13,193 nucleotides of DNA from an uncultured Enterococcus sp. Lineage in GTDB: Bacteria; Bacillota; Bacilli; Lactobacillales; Enterococcaceae. The translations under genes and the position numbers were made by a program. The notes beneath the pieces are model-generated. The model did not search any database, was not told where the DNA came from, and worked only from the letters and a program-made list of their open reading frames with translations. This document shows positions 1-7,618 of the stretch, piece by piece. Location: NCBI GenBank assembly GCA_946409145.1, contig CAMJVA010000019.1:1-13193 (forward strand). The letters run 5' to 3'. The stretch's first letter is position 1, and the number at the start of each line of letters is the position of its first letter.

Positions 1-1
1 C

Positions 2-67
2 TTATTAAGAACAGTTCAAATTTATCCAGAGGAAAATTTTTCTCTGGATTTTCTTAATAACTACTAA
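2..67 (+). CDS. Possible C-terminal end of an unidentified protein (partial)
   Basis: The frame starting at base 2 is open from the window edge to a TAA at 65-67 and gives 21 residues ending in LDFLNNY. The composition is protein-like, and the stop falls directly at the foot of the bidirectional hairpin at 66-113, as expected for a gene converging on the opp operon. This is too short to identify. Another plus frame also stays open until a TAA at 55-57, so the frame choice rests only on the position of the stop. Confidence 0.3.
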   Translation, partial: LLRTVQIYPEENFSLDFLNNY

Positions 68-113
68 AAAATCCTTCAGAAGATGCCCATATCATCTTCT
101 GAAGGATTTTTTT
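66..113. terminator. Bidirectional rho-independent terminator closing the opp operon
   Basis: A perfect inverted repeat: the arm 66-85 pairs with 93-112 around a 7-base loop. The GC-containing core is TCCTTCAGAAGATG. It is flanked by A on the left and T on the right, so it carries a U-tract in both directions. On the minus strand it begins at the stop codon of the small HTH gene (112-114). On the plus strand it would end a converging gene. Confidence 0.9.
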
Positions 114-342
114 ATTGGCGATTGCTTACTTTTCTTTTCTTGGCTTCCATTTCGGCTTCAGTGGCTTTATAACTTTGAGGACTTTTCCCCATGTTTATTT
201 CAATGCCACTTCTTTTAATTTCTCGTCCAATTGTGGAACGATGACGGCCTAATTTTTTAGCAATTTTATACAAGGACCAGTTTTCTTTTAGAGCAGCTTC
301 AATAATCTTTCGCTCCTCCAAAGACAAATGATTGAAACTCAT
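112..342 (-). CDS. Small IS30-type helix-turn-helix protein, last gene of the opp operon
   Basis: This encodes 76 residues. Residues 1-50 match the N-terminal HTH_38 domain of IS30-family transposases: HLSLEERKIIEAAL, then a helix-turn-helix KIAKKLGRHRSTIGREIKR. The tail YKATEAEMEAKKRK resembles the linker that precedes the catalytic domain in IS30 enzymes. The DDE nuclease domain is absent, and the protein ends in its own stop codon at the terminator. It starts 27 bases after the oppF stop with a good ribosome site (AGGAG, 7 bases from ATG), so it should be translated from the opp transcript. It may be a DNA-binding regulator derived from a transposase, or a decayed IS30 remnant. The intact ribosome site, open frame and adjacent terminator favour a retained gene. 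No IS ends were seen around it. Confidence 0.75.
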   Translation of the reverse strand: MSFNHLSLEERKIIEAALKENWSLYKIAKKLGRHRSTIGREIKRSGIEINMGKSPQSYKATEAEMEAKKRKVSNRQ

Positions 343-369
343 GAAATCACTCCTATCTGAAAAAACTTT

Positions 370-1311
370 TTAAGCTAAAGTTTTTAAATCCTGTTGATAC
401 TGGGCAAATTCTTTTTCGTTCCCATAAACGAAATGCCCTGGTTTAACTTCTTTAAAAGTTGGCTTGTCAGTAGAATAATCATGGATACTAGGATCATAGA
501 CAGTTAAAATTTTTCTTTTAGCTAGTTTAGGATCTGGAATTGGTACCGCAGACAGCAACGCTTTAGTGTAAGGATGTAGCGGATTTTTGAATAATTCTTC
601 TGTTTCAGCTAATTCCACAATTCTTCCTGCTCGAATAACAGCAATGCGATCAGAAATAAAACGCACCACCGAAAGATCATGAGCCACAAATAAATAAGTT
701 AAATTTTGCTCATTTTGGAATTTTTTCAGCAAGTTTAAAACTTGGGCACGAATGGATACATCTAGCGCTGAAATAGGTTCATCAGCCACGACTAACTCTG
801 GATTCATAATTAAAGCTCTAGCAATCCCAATTCTTTGGCGTTGGCCGCCGGAAAATTCATGGGGATAGCGGTAAAGATGTTCTGGTAAAAGTCCCACTTC
901 TTTAATAATCGCTTCTACTTTTTGCAGTCGCTCTTTCTCAGAATTAAATAAATTAAAATTATATAGTCCTTCAGAAATAATGTATTCTACAGTAGCCCGT
1001 TCATTTAAAGAGGCAGAAGGATCTTGGAAAATCATTTGAATTTTACGAATGACATCAGCGCGTTGGTCTTTAGGTAATTTCCCATTAATGCGCTGACCTT
1101 CAAAAATAATATCTCCATGACTCGTAGGATTTAAACCTACTACAGCTCGACCAATGGTTGTTTTTCCGGAACCAGATTCTCCTACTAAGGAAAAAGTTTC
1201 TCCTTTGTAAATATCAAAATTCACGTCTTGGACAGCAACAAATTTATTTTTACCTTCTCCAAAAGTAATTTCTAAATCTTTTAAAGATAATAATACTTCT
1301 TTATTTTCCAT
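370..1311 (-). CDS. oppF: Oligopeptide ABC transporter ATP-binding protein OppF
   Basis: One of the two cytoplasmic ATPases that power the oligopeptide importer, pairing with OppD under the OppB/OppC channel. Numbered from the ATG at 1311 (313 aa): Walker A GESGSGKTT at 44-52, Q-loop Gln96, signature FSGGQ at 153-157, Walker B LVVADE ending at Glu178, switch His211, then the C-terminal oligopeptide-transporter region with NPLHPYTKALLSAVP. The start is uncertain. The frame extends to a GTG at 1335, but the only Shine-Dalgarno (AAGGAG) lies between that GTG and the ATG at 1311, or a TTG one codon earlier. The 1311 start overlaps the oppD end by 11 bases, suggesting coupled translation. Confidence 0.95.
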   Translation of the reverse strand: MENKEVLLSLKDLEITFGEGKNKFVAVQDVNFDIYKGETFSLVGESGSGKTTIGRAVVGLNPTSHGDIIFEGQRINGKLPKDQRADVIRKIQMIFQDPSASLNERATVEYIISEGLYNFNLFNSEKERLQKVEAIIKEVGLLPEHLYRYPHEFSGGQRQRIGIARALIMNPELVVADEPISALDVSIRAQVLNLLKKFQNEQNLTYLFVAHDLSVVRFISDRIAVIRAGRIVELAETEELFKNPLHPYTKALLSAVPIPDPKLAKRKILTVYDPSIHDYSTDKPTFKEVKPGHFVYGNEKEFAQYQQDLKTLA

Positions 1312-2401
1312 CAAGGCTCTCATCTCCTTCGTCACAGAATACTTGGAAGGTATCAGCCTTCATCAATGTTGTAAAATGTTCATGTAAATTTTGAATAGCT
1401 GCGGGTTTTTCAACTTTAGGCGCCCGAGGATCCAATAACCAAGTTTTGGCTTTATGTGTTTCACTCACTTCAAAAAATGGTGGTTCTTGTTCAAAGTCAA
1501 TTTCCATTGCATAAGGATTACGAGGAGCAAAAGCATCCCCCACAATTTTTTTGTATAAAGAAGGAGGAGTTCCTGGAATGGAATAAAGTGCATCTCCTTT
1601 ATCTCCTAATTGTGGTAAAGAAGATAATAATGCCCAAGTATAAGGATGTTTCGGATCATAAAAAATTTCTTCAACAGTTCCTGTTTCAATAATTTGTCCA
1701 GAATACATGACAGCTACTCGATCAGCAATCGCTGCTACTACCCCAAGGTCATGGGTAATAAAAATAGTTGTAAAGTTGTACTCTCTTTGTAAATCCTTAA
1801 TGAGTTCTAAAATTTGCGCTTGAATCGTCACGTCTAAAGCCGTTGTTGGTTCATCACAAATTAAAATATTTGGTCGGCAAGCTAAGGCGATAGCAATTAC
1901 GATTCTTTGGCGCATCCCGCCAGAGTATTGGAAAGGATATTCATCATAACGATCTTTCGCATTAGGAATCCCTGTTTTACTCATTAAATCAATGGCGATT
2001 TCTTTTGCTTCTTTTTTGCTTTTATTTTGATGTTTTACAACTACTTCAGAAATTTGTGAACCGATTGTTTTAATCGGATTTAAACTAGTCATAGGATCCT
2101 GGAAAATGGTCGCAATTTCTTTTCCCCGAATGCCTTCCCATTCCTTATCTTTCTTTAAGTCACTTAGCATTTTACCGTCATAATCAATGGTACCTTCTGT
2201 AATTTGACCATTGGCTTCAAGCATTCCAGTAAAAGAACGAGTTAAAACGGATTTACCAGATCCAGATTCACCCACAATAGCTAAGGTTTCAGATTGTTTT
2301 AAGTTCAAAGACACGTTTCGAATAGCATTTAAGGTGCGATCCCGTACTTTAAAACTGACAGAAAGATTTTTAACCGTTAAAATATTTTTTTCTTCAGTCA
2401 T
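1301..2401 (-). CDS. oppD: Oligopeptide ABC transporter ATP-binding protein OppD
   Basis: The second ATPase of the peptide importer (366 aa, usual family length). Walker A GESGSGKS at 44-51, Q-loop Gln101, signature YSGGM at 159-163, Walker B ILICDE at 179-184, D-loop ALD, switch His217. The C-terminal oligopeptide-transporter domain has KHPYTWALLSSLP and then GDAFAPRNPYAMEID. In many OppD/DppD proteins this last region carries four cysteines for a [4Fe-4S] cluster; here the equivalent positions are Asp289, Asn295, Asp302 and Thr320. Start: AGGAGG lies 6 bases before the ATG, 10 bases after the oppC stop. Confidence 0.96.
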   Translation of the reverse strand: MTEEKNILTVKNLSVSFKVRDRTLNAIRNVSLNLKQSETLAIVGESGSGKSVLTRSFTGMLEANGQITEGTIDYDGKMLSDLKKDKEWEGIRGKEIATIFQDPMTSLNPIKTIGSQISEVVVKHQNKSKKEAKEIAIDLMSKTGIPNAKDRYDEYPFQYSGGMRQRIVIAIALACRPNILICDEPTTALDVTIQAQILELIKDLQREYNFTTIFITHDLGVVAAIADRVAVMYSGQIIETGTVEEIFYDPKHPYTWALLSSLPQLGDKGDALYSIPGTPPSLYKKIVGDAFAPRNPYAMEIDFEQEPPFFEVSETHKAKTWLLDPRAPKVEKPAAIQNLHEHFTTLMKADTFQVFCDEGDESLDGK

Positions 2402-2411
2402 CTGCGTCCTC

Positions 2412-3353
2412 CTACATATGAGTTCTAGGATCTGTAGCGTCAGCTAATGTTTGTCCAACAATATATAAAGAGACAGAAACAATCGCTAAAACAGAAACAG
2501 GAATCCAGAATAAGTATGGTTGGTTACTTAAATTTGGGGTGTATTTAGAAATTAAACGTCCTAAAGAAGGAACATCGACCCCCAAACCAACCCCTAAATA
2601 CGAAAGAAATGTTTCGTATGAAATAAAGCTTGGTAAAGTTCTTGAAACATCCGTTACAATAACGGAAATTAAATAAGGCAAAATATTTTTTACAATTAAA
2701 CGAGCTTTGGGTGTTCCAAGTGTCCGAGAAGCAAGATTATATTCTTGATCTCGTCTGATCATTACTTGTACCCGAATAAAATAAGCTGTTCCAATCCAAC
2801 TTGTCACACACATGGCAAAGAGTAAATTCCAAAAACCAGAACCAAAACTATAGGAAAGGACAATGACAATTAGAAGCGTTGGCACGTTAGCCACCACGTT
2901 ATAAATTTCTAACATAATACGGTCAAATTTTTTGGAACTTCCCCAAAATGCCCCCACAACTACCCCAATAAAAGTAGTAATTAAAGTAGCAATCACCGAG
3001 ATAGAAATGGAAGTTTTCGCTCCTGCCCAGACAGCATCAAATAAAGAATTACCATCTCCATCTGTGCCAAACCAAAATTCAGCAGAAGGTTTATTGTAGC
3101 GACGAGAAAGATCATTAATGTGTGACACGTCCATTAAATCAAACCCACTAAATAAAGGTTGAATAAAGCTCATTAAAATCACTAAAAGCATAACAATTAG
3201 CATGGCAATTGCTACTTTACTAGAGAAAAATTTCCGAGCCACCGAACGCCAATAGGAATAAGTTGGAGAATCGATTTTTTCTGAAATAGTTTTATCAATA
3301 GTCACAAAATTAAAACCATCATTTGCTAACTTTTTGTTTTCTGATGCTTCCAT
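2412..3353 (-). CDS. oppC: Oligopeptide ABC transporter permease OppC
   Basis: Inner half of the peptide channel (313 aa). An N-terminal cytoplasmic stretch is followed by a first membrane helix at about 46-66, a GTDGDGNSLFDAVWAGAKTS stretch at 96-115 typical of OppC, further membrane helices from about 117, and the EAA loop that contacts the ATPases at about 204-226 (EYNLASRTLGTPKARL). It ends in the family-typical LADATDPR. Start: the ATG at 3353 is 9 bases after GGAG and one base after the oppB stop. A longer form from the ATG at 3362 has no spacing to that ribosome site and is less likely. Confidence 0.95.
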   Translation of the reverse strand: MEASENKKLANDGFNFVTIDKTISEKIDSPTYSYWRSVARKFFSSKVAIAMLIVMLLVILMSFIQPLFSGFDLMDVSHINDLSRRYNKPSAEFWFGTDGDGNSLFDAVWAGAKTSISISVIATLITTFIGVVVGAFWGSSKKFDRIMLEIYNVVANVPTLLIVIVLSYSFGSGFWNLLFAMCVTSWIGTAYFIRVQVMIRRDQEYNLASRTLGTPKARLIVKNILPYLISVIVTDVSRTLPSFISYETFLSYLGVGLGVDVPSLGRLISKYTPNLSNQPYLFWIPVSVLAIVSVSLYIVGQTLADATDPRTHM

Positions 3354-3354
3354 C

Positions 3355-4851
3355 TTAATCATCTCCTTTTGACGTATTTAATTTAATCCGTGGATCTACT
3401 AAAGTCATGGTAATATCTCCTAAAAAGACGGATAAAACAGCAATGGTTGTAAAGATTAAAACTAAACCAATAACAATTGGATTGTTGTGATCTTTAATGG
3501 CCTCAGGTAACATTTTCCCCATCCCAGGTGCGGCAAAAATTGTTTCAGTAATTGTTGCCCCACTAATAGCTCCAATAATACTTCCAGGAATACCATTGGC
3601 AATTGGAATAATGGCATTTTTAAAAATGTGCCGACGAGAAATTTCTCCAGCAGACAAGCCTTTTGCTTTCGCAAATTTCACATAATCAGCGGACTGTTGA
3701 TCAATCATATAACGTCTAATCCAAATCACTAAACCAGGAACGGATAAGAAACCTAGAATAATCGTTGGCAAAATATATGATTTTACATTTCCAGCCCCTA
3801 AAGTTGGGAACATCGTTGGTAGTTTAAATAAACCATTTCCAATAAAGCGGAAGAAGTAAATAAATGCCAAACTTGGAACGGAAATTAAAACTGTCACAAT
3901 AGCAATACCTACTTTGTCGACTAATTTCCCTTTGAAACGAGCCATGAGAACTGACATAGGAATTGCAACTAAATACGCAATAAGAACCCCCAGAGAGCCC
4001 ATGATAAAGGAGGTCCCTACCATACTTGGGTCTTGGTGAATTGTTTCTGTGGTGGTGTAATTATCTTCGTATTGTTTTTTCGCTGATGCAGATAAATTAG
4101 CAGTCATTGTGTATTCTCTAGAATAAATGTTAGCCGAAGTTTTCTTGGTTGTTCCATCTTCAAAAGTAACTTCAGTACTCTTTGTTTTTCCTTGTCTTTG
4201 AGAAATAACATCTAGCACTGGAACTTGTGCGTAAGTTGGATAACTTACTCCTAAATTAAAAGTAACAATATTTTGGTGAATAAATGGAAAAGAAGAATTG
4301 AAATAAATTAAATATTTATGTTGTGTCCCAGAGCCAACAAGTGACCAGCCAACTTCTGGATCATTTTCAATTTTAATGGAACGTTTTAAATCTGGATTAT
4401 CTGGATCTTTAATTTTCCAAGGATGATCAATATGAATTAAATTACTATAAAATCGTCCTACTCGCTGTGCTAAATTTAATTCTTTTGTTGCATAAAAACC
4501 TTTACTAATTTCAAATTGGCCAATTTTCCAACCAGGATTTTCTTTTGCCCATTTTTCATAAATTTCTTTATTGGCTTCTGTTGGTTCAGCCGTTACTTTG
4601 GGATATTCTTTTTTGACAATTTCTAATAAACTTTTTGAGTTGTGATAGTCAATGTAATCCATTTTACTAAAAGCTGTATTTTGATAATCTTCTAACTTAT
4701 CTGGATCACTTTTTAACTTGGTTATATTGGGATCATCTTGAAAGATAGTACGCCTTGGAACTAATGAATAAATTAGTGCGTAAGTCAATGTTGTGACTAA
4801 GAAAATACTGACTATCGATCGAATGATACGAAAGAAAAAATATTTCTTCAC
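3355..4851 (-). CDS. oppB: Oligopeptide ABC transporter permease OppB (AmiC-like, long form)
   Basis: The other channel subunit (498 aa, against about 300-320 in enterobacterial OppB). Helix 1 is at about 9-30. A large extracytoplasmic insertion of about 240 residues follows before the remaining helices (from about 280), and the EAA loop is at about 389-417 (DYVKFAKAKGLSAGEISRRH). The long insertion is characteristic of streptococcal AmiC and enterococcal OppB and probably sits next to the binding lipoprotein; that placement is inference. The start codon is GTG (4849-4851), supported by AGGAGG 7 bases upstream; no ATG in frame is better placed. It is separated from oppA by an attenuator-like hairpin. 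Confidence 0.95.
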   Translation of the reverse strand: MKKYFFFRIIRSIVSIFLVTTLTYALIYSLVPRRTIFQDDPNITKLKSDPDKLEDYQNTAFSKMDYIDYHNSKSLLEIVKKEYPKVTAEPTEANKEIYEKWAKENPGWKIGQFEISKGFYATKELNLAQRVGRFYSNLIHIDHPWKIKDPDNPDLKRSIKIENDPEVGWSLVGSGTQHKYLIYFNSSFPFIHQNIVTFNLGVSYPTYAQVPVLDVISQRQGKTKSTEVTFEDGTTKKTSANIYSREYTMTANLSASAKKQYEDNYTTTETIHQDPSMVGTSFIMGSLGVLIAYLVAIPMSVLMARFKGKLVDKVGIAIVTVLISVPSLAFIYFFRFIGNGLFKLPTMFPTLGAGNVKSYILPTIILGFLSVPGLVIWIRRYMIDQQSADYVKFAKAKGLSAGEISRRHIFKNAIIPIANGIPGSIIGAISGATITETIFAAPGMGKMLPEAIKDHNNPIVIGLVLIFTTIAVLSVFLGDITMTLVDPRIKLNTSKGDD

Positions 4852-4887
4852 CTGAATGCCTCCTACTAATCAGAAATATTATAAAGA

Positions 4888-4919
4888 GTAAAAAGGCTAG
4901 AAAATTCTAGCCTTTTTAC
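4888..4919 (-). terminator. Intra-operon terminator or attenuator between oppA and oppB
   Basis: A perfect 15-bp inverted repeat (4888-4902 with 4905-4919) with GGCTAG in the stem, followed on the minus strand by a U-rich tract. It lies between the oppA stop (4948) and the oppB start (4851). Partial read-through would give more OppA than permease, the usual stoichiometry. A TATAAT on the minus strand (plus positions 4878-4883) follows the hairpin but has no convincing -35, so a second promoter for oppB is only a possibility. Confidence 0.85.
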
Positions 4920-4947
4920 CATTTAAGACTTCTTCATATTTATTTTT

Positions 4948-6948
4948 TTATTCTGCTTCTTTAGCAGATTCTTCCCGACCTTTTTCCCATGCTTCTTTTG
5001 CTTTGTCATATTCAGCACTTGTAATTGGTTCTTTGGTTACTTTGACGTTTTTGTATTTTGCATCAGATAAACCAGCCCAAGAATAAGGTCTTTCAAATGG
5101 AATGACATTAGTTAAAGAAGGAAGTCCACCATTTGCTTTAATTGGAATTTGTAACACATTATCTAATAACCATGCTTCAGCTTTAGCATAAGCAGCATAC
5201 CGAGCGTTATTGTCATCTGTAATAGCGTTAGCAGCATCTAATAAAGCATCATATTCAGAAAGACCAATGGCATCTTTAGCACCTTTAGTCGTATCTTCTC
5301 CTGCAACAATTTCAGAACCGTTAAGTCCTAATGTGTGTAACAAATCACCATTTCTTGAATTGTAAATGTTCAAGTAAGTGGATGGATCAATGTAGTCAGG
5401 TCCCCAACCAGAAGCTGTGGAAAGGTCAAAGTCAGCATCTTTTCCATCATTTACTAAATAAGTAGCAGTGTTGTAAGCATCTTCTGAAAGAAGTTGTACA
5501 TCAATGACCACATTGTCAGCGCCTAAAGCATCTTCAATGGATTTCTTCAATGATTTTGCTTGGTTAACTAAAACTTGTGATGTTTCTGGTGAAGGAAGGT
5601 CTAAATGAATTGGGAATTGAACGCCTTCAGCACTTAATGCTTCTTTTGCTTTAGCAAAGGTTTCTTTCGCTTTATCAGCATTATAGTAAGCATCTTGCCC
5701 ATCTTTTAAGTCCACGCCTTCAAAAGCAGTAGCGTCCATTTTCACTAACTCTTCTTGCACTACATCCCCGTAATTTTTTCCATCAATGGTTACAAATTCT
5801 CCTGGGATTAACGTATTACGAACAGATTTACTTGCTCCTTCTTCTCCCACGTTTTGTGCATTGTAAGTGACTTTATCAAAAGCGAATTGAATTGCTTGAC
5901 GGAATTCTTTGTTTAAAATCGCTTTTTGTGTGTCAGATTTTTGTGTATCGTCGGCTTTACTTGTAGCATTGTAAGTTTGACGGTTAAAGTTGAAGGTCAT
6001 ATTGAAAGTTGTGCCATCTGTTTCAGACCAGATAATGTCATCGCCATATTTATCAGTGACTTCACTATAACCTGCATCATTAGGGAAAACTCGAGCAGTA
6101 GCATAAGAGCCATCATCGAAGCCTTTAAATAAAGAGGAAGGATCTGAACCGTCATAATAAGTAAACTTGATTTCATCTAGGTAAACATTATCTTTATCCC
6201 AGTAAGATTCATTTTTAGCGTATTCAATGACAGAACCTGCTGTAAAGTTACTTAATAAGAATGGTCCATTGTACAAAATAGAATCAGGAGTAGCGGCACC
6301 GAAACTGTCTCCTTTTTCATTCAAGAATTCTTCATTTACTGGATATAAAATTCCGTAAGTTGTTTTTGAATTCCAGAAACTTTCTGGAGCATTTAACGTA
6401 TATTCAACGGTATAGTCGTCAACGGCTTTAACCCCTACTTGAGAAAAGTCAGTAATCGCTCCTGAAGCATAATCAGAAAGACCTACAATACTATCGGCCA
6501 CAATATATAAAGTTTCAGATTGTACTTCTACAGCATGTTTCAAACCAGTGACAAAGTCTGCGGCTTTTACTTCAGCAACTTCATTTCCCTCACTATCAAC
6601 CCACTGTACTCCTTTACGTAGGTGATAAGTGTATTTCAAACCATCATCTGATACTTCCCATGACTCTGCAAGAGCTGGTGTCAGATTACCGTATTTGTCA
6701 TTTTCTAAAAGTCCGTCAACAAAGTTCGCAAAATGGTCTCCATTAATCGTTCGTGAAGATAAAGTATAGTCAAAAGTGGTTGGATCTGTGGAATAAACAT
6801 AGTTATACGTTGTTTGTAAATCTTCTCCACCAGCAGCGGAACCACCGGATGAATCTGTTTTACCGCCACCTGATCCACAAGCTGCTAATAGTAACGTTGA
6901 AGCCAATAAAACTCCAGCACTTAAAAAGATTTTTTTTCGTGTACGCAT
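4948..6948 (-). CDS. oppA: Oligopeptide-binding lipoprotein OppA
   Basis: Extracellular peptide-binding lipoprotein that delivers oligopeptides to OppBCDF. Numbered from the ATG at 6948 (666 aa): basic MRTRKK, a hydrophobic segment, lipobox LAAC with the lipidated Cys24, a Gly/Ser linker, then a family 5 solute-binding domain with TFDYTLSSRTINGDHFANFV, PALAESWEVSDDGLKYTYHLRKGVQW and YNGPFLLSNF motifs. The frame extends 10 codons further (6978), but GGAGG lies only one base before the second in-frame ATG and 7 bases before the ATG at 6948, which also gives a normal signal peptide. Many residues resemble AmiA/OppA of streptococci and enterococci. Some members of this family also carry pheromone or signalling peptides; nothing here shows that directly. 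Confidence 0.96.
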   Translation of the reverse strand: MRTRKKIFLSAGVLLASTLLLAACGSGGGKTDSSGGSAAGGEDLQTTYNYVYSTDPTTFDYTLSSRTINGDHFANFVDGLLENDKYGNLTPALAESWEVSDDGLKYTYHLRKGVQWVDSEGNEVAEVKAADFVTGLKHAVEVQSETLYIVADSIVGLSDYASGAITDFSQVGVKAVDDYTVEYTLNAPESFWNSKTTYGILYPVNEEFLNEKGDSFGAATPDSILYNGPFLLSNFTAGSVIEYAKNESYWDKDNVYLDEIKFTYYDGSDPSSLFKGFDDGSYATARVFPNDAGYSEVTDKYGDDIIWSETDGTTFNMTFNFNRQTYNATSKADDTQKSDTQKAILNKEFRQAIQFAFDKVTYNAQNVGEEGASKSVRNTLIPGEFVTIDGKNYGDVVQEELVKMDATAFEGVDLKDGQDAYYNADKAKETFAKAKEALSAEGVQFPIHLDLPSPETSQVLVNQAKSLKKSIEDALGADNVVIDVQLLSEDAYNTATYLVNDGKDADFDLSTASGWGPDYIDPSTYLNIYNSRNGDLLHTLGLNGSEIVAGEDTTKGAKDAIGLSEYDALLDAANAITDDNNARYAAYAKAEAWLLDNVLQIPIKANGGLPSLTNVIPFERPYSWAGLSDAKYKNVKVTKEPITSAEYDKAKEAWEKGREESAKEAE

Positions 6949-7023
6949 TTGCATTCCTCCAAAATTCAAATTATTCACCTAAATAAGCATAACATTAAAG
7001 GAAACTCATTTGAGATTGAATTG

Positions 7024-7052
7024 ATAATATCAGAATTCCATAAAGTCGTCAA
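7024..7052 (-). promoter_or_regulatory. Predicted main promoter of the opp operon
   Basis: On the minus strand a -35 TTGACG (plus 7047-7052) is followed after exactly 17 bases by a -10 TATTAT (7024-7029), both near the sigma-A consensus. Transcription should start near 7017, giving a leader of about 70 bases before the oppA ATG at 6948. It is the best promoter match in the spacer. Confidence 0.75.
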
Positions 7053-7056
7053 TAAT

Positions 7057-7071
7057 AATTCTCAAAAAATT
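7057..7071. promoter_or_regulatory. CodY box immediately upstream of the opp promoter
   Basis: AATTCTCAAAAAATT matches the CodY consensus AATTTTCWGAAAATT at 13 of 15 positions and lies 4 bases upstream of the -35. A weaker half-preserved copy (AATTGTCAGATAACA, 11 of 15) follows at 7075-7089. CodY represses peptide uptake genes in related Firmicutes when branched-chain amino acids and GTP are abundant. An inverted repeat AATTCT/AGAATT (7057-7062, 7073-7078) overlaps the site. Confidence 0.55.
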
Positions 7072-7383
7072 TAGAATTGTCAGATAACATTTTTAAAAAG
7101 ATAATTTTCGCAAGTTCCCGTTTGTGAAAATCCTTGTTTCATTCAGCTTTTTCAAGAAAAAACTAGGGATATCAGGTATTTGAATACGTTTTCTTTATTG
7201 CTATTATCCCTCTTTTATTTCTAGTGATTTTTTTTAAATACAGGGGTTTTTTTCAAAAAAAAAGTATTTTAACGAGAAATTAAATAACAAATAATGATTT
7301 TTATTTCAAAATAAACAGAAAAAAAACAAGATTTTTTTCTCTTTTTTTTCTCATTTTTTCTTAAAAACGTCTTTTTTCGGTTG

Positions 7384-7398
7384 AATTTTCTGACAATT
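7384..7398. promoter_or_regulatory. Strong distal CodY box in the opp upstream spacer
   Basis: AATTTTCTGACAATT differs from the CodY consensus AATTTTCWGAAAATT at one position only (14 of 15). It lies about 350 bases upstream of the predicted opp start site, so it either serves a second, upstream opp promoter or helps CodY bind cooperatively with the proximal box. On the minus strand, weak elements TTGCGA and TAAATT, 16 bases apart, would place this box over a -10; that promoter is poor. Confidence 0.55.
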
Positions 7399-7587
7399 TA
7401 GTCAATAAAGAATCATTCGCAAAATAAAAATATGCATCCTTTAAAACTTCATTATTTACGGAAAATCACCTATCTTTCTATTTTTTACGACATAAATATC
7501 AGCAAAAGACGAAGATTAACTCAGAGACAAGAAACATAAAAAGTATTAATAAATCTTTTATATTTTTTATTCTCTCATTTTTCTCAA

Positions 7588-7618
7588 ATAAATGCAACGG
7601 TTTCACTGTTGCATTTAT
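7588..7618. repeat. Perfect 11-bp inverted repeat with 9-base centre
   Basis: ATAAATGCAAC (7588-7598) is mirrored exactly by GTTGCATTTAT (7608-7618) around GGTTTCACT. There is no T-tract on either side, so it is not a terminator, and it stands in a spacer far from any start codon. A dimeric regulator site or an RNA hairpin are both possible. A second TTGCATTTTTAT occurs at 7648-7659. Confidence 0.6.

Noticed and set aside
112..342. A complete IS30 insertion sequence
   Set aside because: Only the N-terminal DNA-binding domain is present. There is no DDE catalytic domain on either side, no inverted terminal repeats and no target duplication seen.
6979..7017. A riboswitch or T-box in the oppA leader
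   Set aside because: The predicted leader is only about 70 bases and shows no stable fold or conserved box.
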